Origin: Bolinopsis microptera
Taxonomy: Eukaryota; Ctenophora; Tentaculata; Lobata; Bolinopsidae
NCBI RefSeq assembly: GCF_026151205.1
Contig: NC_087083.1
Location: 7,418,460 to 7,482,459, forward strand
Length of the DNA: 64,000 nt
Direction of reading: 5' to 3'
Each line of letters opens with the position of its first letter. Within the stretch, counting starts at the first letter, position 1. Below the pieces are notes generated by a model that searched no databases, was not told the origin of the DNA, and was given only the letters and a program-made list of their open reading frames with translations. Shown in pieces: positions 11,529 to 26,500 of the stretch. The translations under genes were made by a program, and so were the position numbers.

Positions 11529-14500
11529 TCAAAACCGGTAAGCCGAAGTCCAGGTAGCTCGAAAAAGTCTGAATCCGATAAAGAAGTCACCCTTGATTTG
11601 TCGTTGTCAAAGAAACCTGAATCGGATTCTAAGGAAGATGATTCATCTTCAGAACGAGATATAAAAGAAGCAGAAGTGAAGGTTGACAGATGTCGATCAC
11701 CATCCAGATCTAAGTCAGATGATATCAGCTCCTCCAAACCTGCTGACATTGATCGCAATGATCAGCCGAAGACATCTGACGACAGTACTTCTAGCAGCTC
11801 ACCAAATTCATCTGACGACAAGAAGCCTGCATCAACCAAACCTAAACCCAGCAGCAAGCATTCTTCTAGTGATGATACCAGCTTCTCGAAACCTGCTGAC
11901 ATTGGTCGCAAGGATCAGCCGAAGACATCTGATGACAGTACTTCTAGCAGCTCACCAAGTTCATCTGACGACAAGAAACCGGCATCAACCAAATCCAAAC
12001 CAAGCAGCAAGCATTTTTCGAGTATTGATACCAGCTCCTCGAAACCAGCTGACATTGGTCACAAGGATCAGCCAAAGACATCTATTGACAGTACTTCTAG
12101 CAGCTCACCAAGTTCATCTGACGACAAGCAGCCCGTTTCAACCAAATCCAAACCAAGCAGCAAGCATTCATCCGGTGATGATACCAGCTCCTCTAAACCT
12201 GCTGACATTGGTCACAAGGATCAGCCAAAGACATCTGTTGACAGTACTTCTAGCAGCTCACCAAGTTCATCTGACGACAAGAAGCTGGCAACAACCAAAT
12301 CTAAACCAAGCAGCAAGCATTCATCCGGTGATGATACCAGCTCCTCTAAACCTGCTGACATTGGTCGCAAGGATCAGCCGAAGACATCTGATGACAGTAC
12401 TTCTAGCAGCTCACCCATTTCATCTGACGACATGAAGCCCGCTTCAACCAAATCCAAACCAAGCAGCAAGCATTCATCCGGTGATGATACCAGCTCCTAT
12501 AAACCTGCTGACATTGGTCGCAAGGATCAGCCGAAGACATCTAACGACAGTACTTCTAACAGTTCACCCAGTTCATCTGACGACAAGAAGCCCGCTTCAA
12601 CCAAATCCAAATCAAGCAGCAAGAATTCTTCTGGTAAGCTGGATTCGGTCGAAAATAAGAGTTCCAGCTCCCCATCGTCTTTAAGTGCGTTAGCCCAAGA
12701 TCAAAAGCCAGGATCAAAACCGGTAAGCCGAAGTCCAGGTAGCTCGAAAAAGTCTGAATCTGATAAGGAAGTCACTCTTGATTTGTCGTTGTCAAAGAAA
12801 CCTGAATCGGATTCCAAGGAAGATGAATCATCCTCAGAACGAGATATAAAAGAAGAAGAAGTGAAAGTTGACAGATCTCGATCACACTCCAGATCTAAGT
12901 CAGATGATAACAGCTCCTCCAAACCTGCTGACATTGGTCGCAAGGATCAGTTGAAGACATCTGACGACAGTACTTCTAGCAGCTCATCCATTTCATCTGA
13001 CGACAAGAAGCTTGCACCAACCAAATCCAAACCAAGCAGCAACCATTCTTGTGGTAAGCCGGATTCGGTTGAAGATAAGAGTTCCAGCTCCCCATCGTCT
13101 TCAAGTGCGTCAGCCCAAGATCAAAAGCCAGGATCAAAACCGGTAAGCCGAAGTCCAGGTAGCTCGAAAAAGTTTGAATCTGATAAGGAAGTCACCCTTG
13201 ATTTGTCGTTGTCAAAGAAACCTGAATCGGATTCCAAGGAAGATGATTCATCTTCAGAACGAGATATAAAAGAAGCAGAAGTGAAGGTTTACAGATGTCG
13301 ATCACCGTCCAGATCTAAGTCAGATGATATCAGCTCCTCCAAACCTGCTGACATTGGTCGGAATGATCAGCCGAAGACATCTGACAACAGTAATTCTATT
13401 AGCTCACCAAGTTCAACTGACGACAAGAAGCCTGCATTAACCAAAACTGAACCCAGCAGCAAGCATTCTTCTAGTGATGATACCAGCTCCTCGAAACCTG
13501 CTGACATTGGTCGCAAGGATCAGCCGAAGACATCTGATGACAGTACTTCTAGCAGCTCACCAAGTTCATCTGACGACAAGAAGCCAGCATCAACCAAATC
13601 CAAACCAAGCAGCAAGCATTCTTTTAGTGATGATACCAGCTCCTCGAAACCTGCTGACATTGGGCACAAGGATCAGCCGAAGACATCTAACGACAGTACT
13701 TCTAACAGTTCACCCTGTTCATCTGACGAGAAGAAGCCTGCATCAACCAAATCCAAACCAAGCAGCAAGCATTCTTCTAGTGATGATACCAGCTCCTCGA
13801 AACCTGCTGACATTGGTCACAAGGATCAGCCAAAGACATCTGATGACAGTACTTCTAGCAGCTCACCAAGTTCATCTGACGACAAGAAGCCGGCATCAAC
13901 CAAATCCAAACCAAGCAGCAAGCATTCTTCTAGTGATGATACCAGCTCCTCGAAACCTGCTGACATTGGTCACAAGGATCAGCCAAAGACATCTGTTGAC
14001 AGTACTTCTAGCAGCTCACCAAGTTCATCTGACGACAAGAAGCTGGCAACAACCAAATCTAAACCAAGCAGCAAGCATTCATCCGGTGATGATACCAGCT
14101 CCTCTAAACCTGCTGACATTGGTCGCAAGGATCAGCCGAAGACATCTGATGACAGTACTTCTAGCAGCTCACCCATTTCATCTGACGACATGAAGCCCGC
14201 TTCAACCAAATCCAAACCAAGCAGCAAGCATTCATCCGGTGATGATACCAGCTCCTATAAACCTGCTGACATTGGTCGCAAGGATCAGCCGAAGACATCT
14301 AACGACAGTACTTCTAACAGTTCACCCAGTTCATCTGACGACAAGAAGCCCGCTTCAACCAAATCCAAATCAAGCAGCAAGAATTCTTCTGGTAAGCTGG
14401 ATTCGGTCGAAAATGAGAGTTCCAGCTCCCCATCGTCTTCAAGTGCGTTAGCCCAAGATCAAAAGCCAGGATCAAAACCGGTAAGCCGAAGTCCAGGTAG

Positions 14501-17500
14501 CTCGAAAAAGTCTGAATCTGATAAGGAAGTCACTCTTGATTTGTCGTTGTCAAAGAAACCTGAATCGGATTCCAAGGAAGATGAATCATCCTCAGAACGA
14601 GATATAAAAGAAGAAGAAGTGAAAGTTGACAGATCTCGATCACACTCCAGATCTAAGTCAGATGATAACAGCTCCTCCAAACCTGCTGACATTGGTCGCA
14701 AGGATCAGTTGAAGACATCTGACGACAGTACTTCTAGCAGCTCATCCATTTCATCTGACGACAAGAAGCTTGCACCAACCAAATCCAAACCAAGCAGCAA
14801 CCATTCTTGTGGTAAGCCGGATTCGGTTGAAGATAAGAGTTTCAGCTCCCCATCGTCTTCAAGTGCGTCAGCCCAAGATCAAAAGCCAGGATCAAAACCG
14901 GTAAGCCGAAGTCCAGGTAGCTCGAAAAAGTCTGAATCTGATAAGGAAGTCACCCTTGATTTGTCGTTGTCAAAGAAACCTGAATCGGATTCCAAGGAAG
15001 ATGATTCATCTTCAGAACGAGATATAAAAGAAGCAGAAGTGAAGGTTTACAGATGTCGATCACCGTCCAGATCTAAGTCAGATGATATCAGCTCCTCCAA
15101 ACCTGCTGACATTGGTCGGAATGATCAGCCGAAGACATCTGACAACAGTAATTCTATTAGCTCACCAAGTTCAACTGACGACAAGAAGCCTGCATTAACC
15201 AAACCTGAACCCAGCAGCAAGCATTCTTCTAGTGATGATACCAGCTCCTCGAAACCTGCTGACATTGGTCGCAAGGATCAGCCGAAGACATCTGATGACA
15301 GTACTTCTAGCAGCTCACCAAGTTCATCTGACGACAAGAAGCCAGCATCAACCAAATCCAAACCAAGCAGCAAGCATTCTTTTAGTGATGATACCAGCTC
15401 CTCGAAACCTGCTGACATTGGTCGCAAGGATCAGCAAAAGACATCTGATGACAGTACTTCTAGCAACTCACTAAGTTCATCTGACGACAAGAAGCCAGCA
15501 TCAACCAAATCCAAACCAAGCAGCAAGCATTCTTTTTGTGATGATACCAGCTCCTCGAAACCTGCTGACATTGGGCACAAGGATCAGCTGAAGACATCTA
15601 ACGACAGTACTTCTAACAGTTCACCCTGTTCATCTGACGAGAAGAAGCTGGCATCAACCAAATCCAAACCAAGCAGCAAGCATTCTTCTAGTGATGATAC
15701 CAGCTCCTCGAAACCTGCTGACATTGGTCACAAGGATCAGCCAAAGACATCTGATGACAGTACTTGTATTAGCTCACCAAGTTCATCTGACGACAAGAAG
15801 CCGGCATCAACCAAATCCAAACCAAGCAGCAAGCATTCTTCTAGTGATGATACCAGCTCTTCTAAAACTGCTGACATTGCTTGCAAGGATCAGCCGAAGA
15901 CATCTGATAAAAGTACTTCTAGCAGCTCACCAAGTTCATATGACGACAAGAAGCCGGCATCAACCAAATCCAAACCAACCAGCAAGCATTCTTCTAGTGA
16001 TGATACCAGCTCCGCAAAACCTGCTGACATAGGTCGCAAGGATCAGCCGAAGACATCTGATGACAGTACTTGTATTAGCTCACCAAGTTCATATGACGAC
16101 AAGAAGCCGGCATCAACCAAATCCAAACCAAGCAGCAAGCATTCTTCTAGTGATGATACCAGCTCTTCTAAAACTGCTGACATTGCTTGCAAGGATCAGC
16201 CGAAGACATCTGATAAAAGTACTTCTAGCAGCTCACCAAGTTCATATGACGACAAGAAGCCGGCATCAACCAAATCTAAACCAAGCAGCAAGCATTCTTC
16301 TAGTGATGATACCAGCTCCTCTAAACCTGCTGACATTGGTCACAAGGATCAGCCAAAGACATCTGATGGCAGTACTTCTAGCAGCTCACCAAGTTCATCT
16401 GACGACAAGAAGCCGACAACAACCAAATCTAAACCAAGCAGCAAGCATTCTTCTAGTGATGATACCAGCTCCTCTAAACCTGCTGACATTGCTCGCAAGG
16501 ATCAGCCGAAGACATCTGATGACAGTACTTCTAGCAGCTCACCAAGTTCATCTGACGACAAGAAGCCTGCATCAACCAAATCAAAACCAAGCAGCAAGCA
16601 TTCTTCTAGTGATGATACCAGCTCCTCGAAACCTGCTGACATTGGTCACAAGGATCAGCCGAAGACATCTGATGACAGTACTTCTAGCAGCTCACCAAGT
16701 TCATCTGACGACAAGAAGCCGGCAACAACCAAATCTAAACCAAGCAGCAAGCATTCTTCTAGTGATGATACCAGCTCCTCGAAACCTGCTGACATTGCTC
16801 GCAAGGATCTGCCGAAGACATCTGATGACAGTACTTCTAGCAGCTCACCAAGTTCATCTGACGACAAGAAGCCGGCAAAAACCAAATCAAAACCAAGCAG
16901 CAAGCATTCTTCTAGTGATGATACCAGCTCCTCGAAACCTGCTGACATTGCTCGCAAGGATCTGCCGAAGACATCTGATGACAGTACTTCTAGCAGCTCA
17001 CCAAGTTCATCTGACGACAAGAAGCCGGCAACAACCAAATCAAAACCAAGAAGCAAGCATTCTTCTAGTGATGATACCAGCTACTCTAAACCTGCTGACA
17101 TTGCTCGCAAGGATCAGCCGAAGACATCTAACGACAGTACTTTTAACAGTTCACCCTGTTCATCTGACGACAAGAAGCCCGCTTCAACAAAATCCAAATC
17201 AAGCAGCAAGAATTCTTCTGGTAAGCTGGATTCGGTCGAAGATGAGAGTTCCAGCTCCCCATCGTCTTCAAGTGTGTTAGCCCAATATCGAAAGCCAGGA
17301 TCAAAACCGGTTAGCCAAAGTCCAGGTAGCTCGAAAAAGTCTGAATCTGATAAGGAAGTCACCCTTGATTTGTCGTTGTCAAAGAAACCTGAATCGGATT
17401 CCAAGGAAGATGATTCATCTTCAGAACGAGATATAAAAAAAGCAGAAGTGAAGGTTGACAGATGTCGATCACCCTCCAGATCTAAGTCAGATGATATCAG

Positions 17501-20500
17501 CTCCTCCAAACCTGCTGACATTGGTCGCAATGATCAGCCGAAGACATCTGATGACAGTACTTCTAGCAGCTCACCAAGTTCATATGACGACAAGAAGCCT
17601 GCATCAACCAAACCTAAACCCAGCAGCAAGCATTCTTCTAGTGATGATACCAGCTCCTCAAAACCTGCTGACATTGGTCGCAAGGGTCAGCCGAAGACAT
17701 CTGATGACAGTACTTCTAGCAGCTCACCAAGTTCATCTGACAACAAGAAGCCCACTTCAACCAAATCCAAACCAAGCAGCAACCATTCTTGTGGTAAGCC
17801 GGATTCGGTTGAAGATAAGAGTTCCAGGTCCCCATCGTCTTCAAGTGCGTCAGCCCAAGATCAAAAGCCAGAATCAAAACCGGTAAGCCGAAGTCCAGGT
17901 AGCTCGAAAAAGTCTGAATCTGATAAGGAAGTCACCCTTGATTTGTCGTTGTCAAAGAAACCTGAATCGGATTCCAAGGAAGATGATTCATCTTCAGAAC
18001 GAGATATAAAAGAAGCAGAAGTGAAGGTTGACAGATGTCGATCACCGTCCAGATCTAAGTCAGATGATATCAGCTCCTCCAAACCTGCTGGCATTGGTCG
18101 CAATGATCAGCCGAAGACATCTGATGACAGTACTTCTAGCAGCTCACCAAGTTCATATGACGACAAGAAGCCTGCATCAACCAAACCTAAACCCAGCAGC
18201 AAGCATTCTTCTAGTGATGATACCAGCTCCTCAAAACCTGCTGACATTGGTCGCAAGGGTCAGCCGAAGACATCTGATGACAGTACTTCTAGCAGCTCAC
18301 CAAGTTCATCTGACAACAAGAAGCCCACTTCAACCAAATCCAAACCAAGCAGCAACCATTCTTGTGGTAAGCCGGATTCGGTTGAAGATAAGAGTTCCAG
18401 GTCCCCATCGTCTTCAAGTGCGTCAGCCCAAGATCAAAAGCCAGAATCAAAACCGGTAAGCCGAAGTCCAGGTAGCTCGAAAAAGTCTGAATCTGATAAG
18501 GAAGTCACCCTTGATTTGTCGTTGTCAAAGAAACCTGAATCGGATTCCAAGGAAGATGATTCATCTTCAGAACGAGATATAAAAGAAGCAGAAGTGAAGG
18601 TTGACAGATGTCGATCACCGTCCAGATCTAAGTCAGATGATATCAGCTCCTCCAAACCTGCTGACATTGGTCGCAAGGATCAGCCGAAGACATCTGATGA
18701 CAGTACTTCTAGCAGCTCACCAAGTTCATCTGACGACAAGAAGCCGGCATCAACCAAATCTAAACCAAGCAGCAAGCATTCTTCTAATGATGATACCAGC
18801 TCCTCGAAACCTGCTGACATTGGTCACAAGGATCAGCCAAAGACATCTGATGACAGTACTTCTAGCAGCTCACCAAGTTCATCTGATGACAAGAAGCCGG
18901 CATCAACCAAATCTAAACCAAGCAGCAAGCATTCTTCTAGTGATGATACCAGCTCCTCGAAACCTGCTGACATTGGTCACAAGGATCAGCCAAAGACATC
19001 TGATGACAGTACTTCTAGCAGCTCACCAAGTTCATCTGACAACAAGAAGCCCACTTCAACCAAATCCAAACCAAGCAGCAACCATTCTTGTGGTAAGCCG
19101 GATTCGGTTGAAGATAAGAGTTCCAGGTCCCCATCGTCTTCAAGTGCGTCAGCCCAAGATCAAAAGCCAGAATCAAAACCGGTAAGCCGAAGTCCAGGTA
19201 GCTCGAAAAAGTCTGAATCTGATAAGGAAGTCACCCTTGATTTGTCGTTGTCAAAGAAACCTGAATCGGATTCCAAGGAAGATGATTCATCTTCAGAACG
19301 AGATATAAAAGAAGCAGAAGTGAAGGTTGACAGATGTCGATCACCGTCCAGATCTAAGTCAGATGATATCAGCTCCTCCAAACCTGCTGACATTGGTCGC
19401 AAGGATCAGCCGAAGACATCTGATGACAGTACTTCTAGCAGCTCACCAAGTTCATCTGACGACAAGAAGCCGGCATCAACCAAATCCAAACCAAGCAGCA
19501 AGCATTCTTCTAGTGATGATACCAGCTACTCTAAACCTGCTGACATTGGTCACAAGGATCAGCCAAAGACATCTGATGACAGTACTTCTAGCAGCTCACC
19601 AAGTTCATCTGACGACAAGAAGCCTGCATCAACCAAATCCAAACCAAGCAGCAAGCATTCTTCTAGTGATGATACCAGCTCCTCGAAACCAGCTGACATT
19701 GGTCACAAGGATCAGCCAAAGACATCTGATGACAGTACTTCTAGCAGCTCACCAAGTTCATCTGACGACAAGAAGCCGGCATCAACCAAACCTAAACCCA
19801 GCAGCAAGCATTCTTCTAGTGATGATACCAGCTCCTCGAAGCCTGCTGACATTGCTTACAAGGATCAGCCGAAGACATCTGATGACAGTACTTCTAGCAG
19901 CTCACCAAGTTCATCTGACGACAAGAAGCCGGCATCAACCAAATCCAAACCAAGCAGCAAGCATTCTTCTAGTGATGATACCAGCTCCTCTAAACCTGCT
20001 GACATTGGTCACAAGGATCAGCCGAAGACATCTGATGACAGTACTTCTAGCAGCTCACTAAGTTCATCTGACAACAAGAAGCCGGCAAAAACCAAATCTA
20101 AACCAAGCAGCAAGCATTCTTCTAGTGATGATACCAGCTACTCTAAACCTGCTGACATTGGTCGCAAGGATCAGACGAAGACATCTAACGACAGTACTTC
20201 TAACAGTTTACCCTGTTCATCTGACGACAAGAAGCCCGCTTCAACAAAATCCAAATCAAGCAGCAAGAATTCTTCTGGTAAGCTGGATTCGGTCGAAGAT
20301 GAGAGTTCCAGCTCCCCATCGTCTTCAAGTTTGTCAGCCCAATATCAAAAGCCAGGATCAAAACCGGTTAGCCAAAGTCAAGGTAGCTCGAAAAAGTCTG
20401 AATCCGATAAGGAAGTCACTCTTGATTTGTCGTTGTCAAAGAAACCTGAATCGGATTCCAAGGAAGAGGATTCATTTTCAGAACGAGATATAAAAGAAGC

Positions 20501-23500
20501 AGAAGTGAAGGTTGCCAGATGTCGATCACCGTCCAGATCTAAGTCAAATGATATCAGTTCCTCCAAACCTGCTGATATTGGTTGCAAGGATCAGCCGAAG
20601 ACATCTGATGACAGTACTTCTAGCAGCTCACCCGTTTCATCTGACGACAAGAAGCCCGCTTCAACCTTATCCAAACCAAGCAGCAAGCATTCATCCGGTG
20701 ATGATACCAGCTCCTCTAAACCTGCTGACATTGGTCGCAAGGATCAGCCGAAAACATCTGATGACAGTATTTCTAGCAGCTCAACAAGTTCATCTGACGA
20801 CAAGAAGCCTGCATCAACCAAACCTAAACCCAGCAGCAAGCATTTTTCTAATGATGATACCAGCTCCTCGAAACCTGCTGACATTTGTCGCAAGGATCAG
20901 CCGAAGACATCTGATGACAGTACTTCTAGCAGCTCACCAAGTTCATCTGACGACAAGAAGCCCGCTTCAACCAAATACAAATCAAGCAGCAAGAATTCTT
21001 CTAGTGATGATACCAGCTCCTCGAAGCCTGCTGACATTGGTCACAAGAATCAGCCAAAGACATCTGATGACAGTACTTCTAGCAGCTCACCAAGTTCAGC
21101 TGACGACAAGAAGCCGGCAACAACCAAATCTAAACCAAGCAGCAACCATTCTTTTAGTGATGATACCAGCTCCTCGAAGCCTGCTGACATTGGTCACAAG
21201 GATCAGCCGAAGACATCTGATGACAGTACTTCTAGCAGCTCACCAAGTTCATCTGACGACAAGAAGCCTGCAACAACCAAATCTAAACCAAGCAGCAACC
21301 ATTCTTTTAGTGATGATACCAGCTCCTCTAAACCTGCTGACATTGGTCGCAAGGATCAGCCGAAGACATCTAACGACAGTACTTCTAACAGTTCACCCAG
21401 TTCATCTGACGACAAGAAGCCCGCGTCAATTAAATCAAAACCAAGCAGCAACCATTCTTGTGGTAAGCCGGATTCGGTTGAAGATAAGAGTTCCAGCTCC
21501 CCATCGTCTTCAAGTGCGTCAGCCCAAGATCAAAAGCCAGGATCAAAACCGGTAAGCCGAAGTCCAGGTAGCTCGAAAAAGTCTGAATCTGATAAGGAAG
21601 TCACCCTTGATTTGTCGTTGTCAAAGAAACCTGAATCGGATTCCAAGGAAGATGATTCATCTTCAGAACGAGATATAAAAGAAGCAGAAGTGAAGGTTGA
21701 CAGATGTCGATCACCGTCCAGATCTAAGTCAGATGATATCAGCTCCTCCAAACCTGCTGACATTGGTCGCAATGATCAGCCGAAGACATCTGACGACAGT
21801 ACTTCTAGCAGCTCACCAAGTTCATCTGACGACAAGAAGCCTGCATCAACCAAACCTAAACCCAGCAGCAAGCATTCTTCTAGTGATGATACCAGCTCCT
21901 CGAAGCCTGCTGACATTGGTCACAAGGATCAGCCAAAGACATCTGATGACAGTACTTCTAGCAGCTCACCAATTTCATCTGACGACAAGAAGCCGGTAAC
22001 AACCAAATCTAAACCAAGCAGCAAGCATTATTCTAGTGATGATACCAGCTCCTCTAAACCTGCTGACATTGGTCGCAAGGATCAGCCGAAGACATCTAAC
22101 GACAGTACTTCTAACAGTTCACCCAGTTCATCTGACAACAAGAAGCCCGCTTCAACCAAATCCAAATCAAGCAGCAAGAATTCATCTGGTAAGCTGGATT
22201 CGGTCGAAGATGAGAGTTCCAGCTCCCCATCGTCTTCAAGTGCGTTAGCCCAAGATCAAAAGCCAGGATCAAAACCGGTAAGCCGAAGTCCAGGTAGCTC
22301 GAAAAAGTCTGAATCCGATAAGGAAGTCACTTTTGATTTGTCGTTGTCAAAGAAACCTGAATCGGATTCCAAGGAAGAGGATTCATTTTCAGAACGAGAC
22401 ATAAAAGAAGCAGAAGTGAAGGTTGCCAGATCTCGATCACCGTCCAGATCTAAGTCAAATGATATCAGCTCCTCCAAACCTGCTGATATTGGTCGCAAGG
22501 ATCAACCGAAGACATCTGATGACAGTACTTCTAGCAGCTCACCCGTTTCATCTGACGACAAGAAGCCCGCTTCAACCAAATCCAAACCAAGCAGCAAGCA
22601 TTCATCCGGTGATGATACCAGCTCCTCTAAACCTGCTGACATTGGTCGCAAGGATCAGCCGAAGACATCTGACAACAGTACTTCTATTAGCTCATCCAGT
22701 TTATCTGACGACAAGAAGCCCACTTCAACCAAATCCAAACCAAGCAGCAACCATTCTTGTGGTAAGCCGGATTCGGTTGAAGATAAGAGTTCCAGCTCCT
22801 CATCGTCTTCAAGTGCGTCAGCCCAAGATCAAAAGCCAGGATCAAAACCGGTAAGCCGAAGTCCAGGTAGCTCGAAAAAGTCTGAATCCGATAAGGAAGT
22901 CACTTTTGATTTGTCGTTGTCAAAGAAACCTGAATCGGATTCCAAGGAAGAGGATTCATTTTCAGAACGAGACATAAAAGAAGCAGAAGTGAAGGTTGCC
23001 AGATCTCGATCACCGTCCAGATCTAAGTCAAATGATATCAGCTCCTCCAAACCTGCTGATATTGGTCGCAAGGATCAACCGAAGACATCTGATGACAGTA
23101 CTTCTAGCAGCTCACCCGTTTCATCTGACGACAAGAAGCCCGCTTCAACCAAATCCAAACCAAGCAGCAAGCATTCATCCGGTGATGATACCAGCTCCTC
23201 TAAACCTGCTGACATTGGTCGCAAGGATCAGCCGAAGACATCTGACAACAGTACTTCTATTAGCTCATCCAGTTTATCTGACGACAAGAAGCCCACTTCA
23301 ACCAAACCCAGCAGCAACCATTCTTGTGGTAAGCCGGATTCGTTTGAAGATAAGAGTTCCAGCTCCCCATCGTCTTCAAGTGCGTCAGCCCAAGATCAAA
23401 AGCCAGGATCAAAACCGGTAAGCCGAAGTCCAGCTAGCTCGAAAAAGTCTGAATCTGATAAGGAAGTCACCTTTGATTTGTCGTTGTCAAAGAAACCTGA

Positions 23501-26500
23501 ATCGGATTCCAAGGAAGATGATTCATCTTCAAAACGAGATATAAAAGAAGCAGAAGTGAAGGTTGACAGATGTCGATCACCGTCCAGATCTAAGTCAGAT
23601 GATATCAGCTCCTTCAAACCTGCTGACATTGGTCGGAATGATCAGCCGAAGACATCTGACAACAGTAATTCTATTAGCTCACCAAGTTCATCTGACGACA
23701 AGAAGCCTGCATTAACCAAACCTGAACCCAGCAGCAAGCATTCTTCTAGTGATGATACCAGCTCCTCGAAACCTGCTGACATTGGTCGCAAGGATCAGCC
23801 GAAGACATCTGATGACAGTACTTCTAGCAGCTCACCAAGTTCATCTGACGAAAAGAAGCCAGCATCAACCAAATCCAAACCAAGCAGCAAGCATTCTTCT
23901 AGTGATGATACCAGCTCCTCGAAACCTGCTGACATTGGTCACAAGGATCAGCCAAAGACATCTGATGACAGTACTTCTAGCAGCTCACCCAGTTCATCTG
24001 ACGACAAGAAGCCCGCTTCAACCAAATCCAAATCAAGCAGCAAGAATTCTTCTGGTAAGCTGGATTCGGTCGAAAATAAGAGTTCCAGCTCCCCATCGTG
24101 TTCAAGTGCGTTAGCCCAAGATCAAAAGCCAGGATCAAAACCGGTAAGCCGAAGTCCAGGTAGCTCGAAAAAGTCTGAATCCGATAAGGAAGTCACTCTT
24201 GATTTGTCGTTGTCAAAGAAACCTGAATCGGATTCCAAGGAAGATGAATCATCCTCAGAACGAGATATAAAAGAAGAGGAAGTGAAAGTTGACAGATCTC
24301 GATCACCCTCCAGATCTAAGTCAGATGATAACAGCTCCTCCAAACCTGCTGACATTGGTCGCAAGGATCAGTTGAAGACATCTGACGACAGTACTTCTAG
24401 CAGCTCATCCATTTCATCTGACGACAAGAAGCTTGCACCAACCAAATCCAAACCAAGCAGCAACCATTCTTGTGGTAAGCCGGATTCGTTTGAAGATAAG
24501 AGTTCCAGCTCCCCATCGTCTTCAAGTGCGTCAGCCCAAGATCAAAAGCCAGGATCAAAACCGGTAAGCCGAAGTCCAGCTAGCTCGAAAAAGTCTGAAT
24601 CTGATAAGGAAGTCACCTTTGATTTGTCGTTGTCAAAGAAACCTGAATCGGATTCCAAGGAAGATGATTCATCTTCAAAACGAGATATAAAAGAAGCAGA
24701 AGTGAAGGTTGACAGATGTCGATCACCGTCCAGATCTAAGTCAGATGATATCAGCTCCTTCAAACCTGCTGACATTGGTCGGAATGATCAGCCGAAGACA
24801 TCTGACAACAGTAATTCTATTAGCTCACCAAGTTCATCTGACGACAAGAAGCCTGCATTAACCAAACCTGAACCCAGCAGCAAGCATTCTTCTAGTGATG
24901 ATACCAGCTCCTCGAAACCTGCTGACATTGGTCGCAAGGATCAGCCGAAGACATCTGATGACAGTACTTCTAGCAGCTCACCAAGTTCATCTGACGACAA
25001 GAAGCCAGCATCAACCAAATCCAAACCAAGCAGCAAGCATTCATCCGGTGATGATACCAGCTCCTTTAAACCTGCTGACATTGGTCGCAAGGATCAGCCG
25101 AAGACATCTAACGACAGTACTTCTAACAGTTCACCCTGTTCATCTGACGAGAAGAAGCTGGCATCAACCAAATCCAAACCAAGCAGCAAGCATTCTTCTA
25201 GTGATGATACCAGCTCCGCAAAACCTGCTGACATTGGTCACAAGGATCAGCCGAAGACATCTGATGACAGTACTTGTAGCAGCTCACCAAGTTCATCTGA
25301 CGACAAGAAGCCGGCATCAACCAAATCCAAACCAAGCAGCAAGCATTCTTCTAGTGATGATACCAGCTCCGCAAAACCTGCTGACATTGGTCGCAAGGAT
25401 CAGCCGAAGACATCTGATGACAGTACTTGTAGCAGCTCACCAAGTTCATCTGACGACAAGAAGCCGGCATCAACCAAATCCAAACCAAGCAGCAAGCATT
25501 ATTCTAGTGATGATACCAGCTCCGCAAAACCTGCTGACATAGGTCGCAAGGATCAGCCGAAGACATCTGATGACAGTACTTCTAGCAGCTCACCAAGTTC
25601 ATCTGACGACAAGAAGCCGGCATCAACCAAATCCAAACCAAGCAGCAAGCATTCTTCTAGTGATGATACCAGCTCCTCTAAACCTGCTGACATTGCTTAC
25701 AAGGATCAGCCGAAGACATCTGATGACAGTACTTCTAGCAGCTCACCAAGTTCAGCTGACGACAAGAAGCCGGCATCAACCAAATCCAAACCAAGCAGCA
25801 AGCATTCTTCTGGTAAGCCGGATTCGGAATATCTGGATCCGGATACTTCCTTCATTGACATATCACTGGAAAGCGACAGCTCCATTTTTATTGCTGGATC
25901 ACGGTCTACGCAATCCCTTGTCAAAATAGATTTTGACAAATATGATACCGAAGATCAACTCGAAATCAATATTGCTCAGATCAACGTTTTAATATCTGAT
26001 TACGGTCCGATACTGACAAACCTCACCACCGACATTAATGATGGTGTGATCCTTTCAATCCTGGTGAATATTCACATACCCCAGTTTCTTAACGCAGTCT
26101 CTGATCTTCCTCCAGAAGAGAAAATATCAGCAAGTCTAATAGCTTCTGAGAAATTCCTTCCAATATCAGGTCTGGGATTGACTTTTGAGGACTTCACTTC
26201 AGACCACGATCTCACTGTTCTGATTCCATTCTTTGTACAATTTATCGATGACAGTTTCATGGATCATGTTGTTGATGTTCCCCTTGATGTACTGGTGACA
26301 TTATTGAGGTTCACTCCTTATCCTGATGGAGCTGACAACTTGAGCAGTACTTGTTCTCCCTTATTAGACCAAAGAATTCCAAACCGTTTTAATAACGGAA
26401 CTCCAGATGTAAATGAAATTAAAGGAAATCATCCCGAAGACAAGGATGGAAAGATGTGGCGTCCTTTATTGATAGAAGAGGACATTCCACCAGAACTAGA

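Larger units (their letters stand above)
1..25815 (+). repeat. Two-module coding tandem array (153-bp A and 267-bp B)
   Basis: Unit A is 153 bp (51 codons) and unit B is 267 bp (89 codons). I find 25 intact B units, the first near 452 and the last near 24542. Start-to-start distances between neighbouring B units fit 267+153k (for example 726, 879, 1185, 420, 573), apart from the two 1-bp frameshifts and the 9792-11528 stretch. There are roughly 110-125 A units. A-unit subtypes differ at the IGRKDQ position (GRK, GHK, AYK, ARK, GRN, GHKN), and runs of the same subtype order recur, showing block duplications. The array spans one exon without introns. Confidence 0.93.
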
